Of a stretch of DNA of 58,118 nt, positions 57,596-58,118 are shown piece after piece. The stretch covers positions 1-58,118 of the forward strand of contig NZ_JALLGL010000004.1 in NCBI RefSeq assembly GCF_023072675.1, in the 5' to 3' direction. The position numbers were made by a program, and so were the translations under genes. The notes beneath the pieces were generated by a model, which saw nothing but the letters and a program-made list of their open reading frames with translations, had not been told where the DNA came from and searched no databases. Position 1 is the first letter of the stretch. Each line of letters starts with the position of its first letter. Source of the DNA: Streptomyces sp. XM83C (GTDB lineage: Bacteria; Actinomycetota; Actinomycetes; Streptomycetales; Streptomycetaceae).

Positions 57596-58117
57596 TCACG
57601 GCTGTACGGCGTCGGGCTGCCCGGTGCCGGGCTGCTGCGTCGGGGGCGCCGGGATGGTCGGGGGCACCGGGATGAAGGAGTCCGCGCCCGGCGGGACGAA
57701 CTCCTGCGGGCGGGTCAGCGGCTCGGGCGAGGCCGGGTCGAACGCCAGCCCGAGCCCCTTGCCGAACGGTACGGCTGCCGCGGCGGGGCCTTCGACGGCG
57801 GCCTCGACGCTGTAGTAACGGCGCTCGGTCGGGCGGTAGCCGATCAGCTCCACCACCTTGGACACTCCGGGCGGGCGGCCGTAGGCGGCGTCGGGCGAGT
57901 CCCAGAGGTAGACGGCGCCCCACTGCTCGCCCTCGGGGCCGGTGGAGGAGATCCATGTCTTCTGCCGCAGGCCGGGCACGGACGTGTACGCGTCCACGGC
58001 CCGGTCGCGCAGATAGGCACGCAGGGACGCGACGGTCGCCGGGGAGCGGGAGAGGTCCCACAGGACGACCGTGCAGTACAGGCGGGGGGCGGGCCGCTCG
58101 CCGCCTGTACTGCACGG
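57596..58117 (-). CDS. Conserved actinobacterial protein of unknown function, 5' end lost
   Basis: About 170 codons readable, ending QPDAVQP. The readable start is RLYCTVVLWDLSRSPATVAS then LRAYLRDRAVDAYTSVPGLR; the core GPEGEQWGAVYLWDSPDAAY and GRPPGVSKVVELIGYRPTER is strand-helix-strand, like a small ferredoxin-like (ABM/monooxygenase) fold, followed by a Pro/Thr/Gln-rich tail. No start codon fits; the codons beyond about 58100 belong to an inverted-repeat artefact, so the true N-terminus is not in the window. GTG codons inside the frame (for example 57997) are probably internal. Confidence 0.7.
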   Translation of the reverse strand, partial: PCSTGGERPAPRLYCTVVLWDLSRSPATVASLRAYLRDRAVDAYTSVPGLRQKTWISSTGPEGEQWGAVYLWDSPDAAYGRPPGVSKVVELIGYRPTERRYYSVEAAVEGPAAAAVPFGKGLGLAFDPASPEPLTRPQEFVPPGADSFIPVPPTIPAPPTQQPGTGQPDAVQP

Positions 58118-58118
58118 T
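58068..58118. repeat. Perfect 18-bp inverted repeat at the window end
   Basis: ACCGTGCAGTACAGGCGG (58068-58085) is exactly complementary to 58101-58118, the last base of the window, with 15 bases between. The left arm is plausible coding sequence of the last gene; the right arm is its mirror and breaks that gene. An arm that ends exactly at the sequence end suggests a fold-back or contig-end artefact more than biology. Confidence 0.8.

Overview
The window is GC-rich actinobacterial chromosome, almost certainly Streptomyces. The evidence is the codon bias, frequent GTG starts, many 4-nt stop/start overlaps, the gene order str - accessory block - S10 - spc - alpha - rplM/rpsI - glmM - coaA - glmS - acpS - nnr - alr - tsaE - tsaB/rimI/tsaD, and Streptomyces-type families (DUF397/XRE/RsbW-like triad, THUMP-like methyltransferase, GGGGAACTGCGC intergenic repeats). 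Most of the window is core, minus-strand, translation-related DNA. Accessory material sits in islands between the core blocks.

Layout. (1) 1-5.2 kb: an eight-copy intergenic repeat array, two coupled polysaccharide-deacetylase lipoproteins (one lacking a catalytic-site histidine), a THUMP-like methyltransferase and a LacI regulator. (2) 5.2-9.6 kb: the t6A tRNA-modification cluster tsaB-rimI-tsaD plus a coupled 88-aa protein, a secreted protein with an L,D-transpeptidase-like fold but no catalytic Cys/His, a 73-aa ORF behind an iron-box-like palindrome, and tsaE. (3) 9.5-20.7 kb: alpha/beta hydrolase, alr, NAD(P)HX repair enzyme, acpS, glmS, a membrane acyltransferase, a lipoprotein and coaA. 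The gaps hold gene relics: a ricin-lectin fragment, a duplicated peptide-coding segment and a frameshifted Tat signal. (4) 20.7-28.7 kb: glmM, rpsI-rplM, a leaderless secreted protein, truA, then the alpha operon (rplQ, rpoA, rpsK, rpsM, rpmJ, infA). (5) 28.8-41.7 kb: map, adk, secY and the spc and S10 ribosomal-protein operons with several strong intercistronic hairpins.

(6) 42.1-50.7 kb is the main accessory island. It carries a WhiJ/AbaA-like regulatory triad (XRE-DUF5753, DUF397 and a divergent anti-sigma-type ATPase around an 11-bp tandem operator-like repeat). The triad is flanked by two oppositely oriented modules, each with a small WXG100-like protein, a PsbP/DcrB-like protein, a long WXG-headed effector-like protein and a small partner. 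They look like type VII secretion cargo modules with no secretion machinery in view. (7) 50.7-52.7 kb holds a GH10 xylanase beside the wreck of a GH115 xylan alpha-glucuronidase (Tat signal joined to only the C-terminal domain, plus a frameshift) and a LacI-type operator. (8) 52.7-57.2 kb is the str operon (rpsL, rpsG, fusA, tuf) with a textbook terminator after tuf. The rpsL and rpsJ leaders share a 25-nt hairpin element. The window ends in a perfect inverted repeat that looks like an assembly fold-back and cuts the last gene.

No tRNA, rRNA, CRISPR array, transposase or integrase was found.
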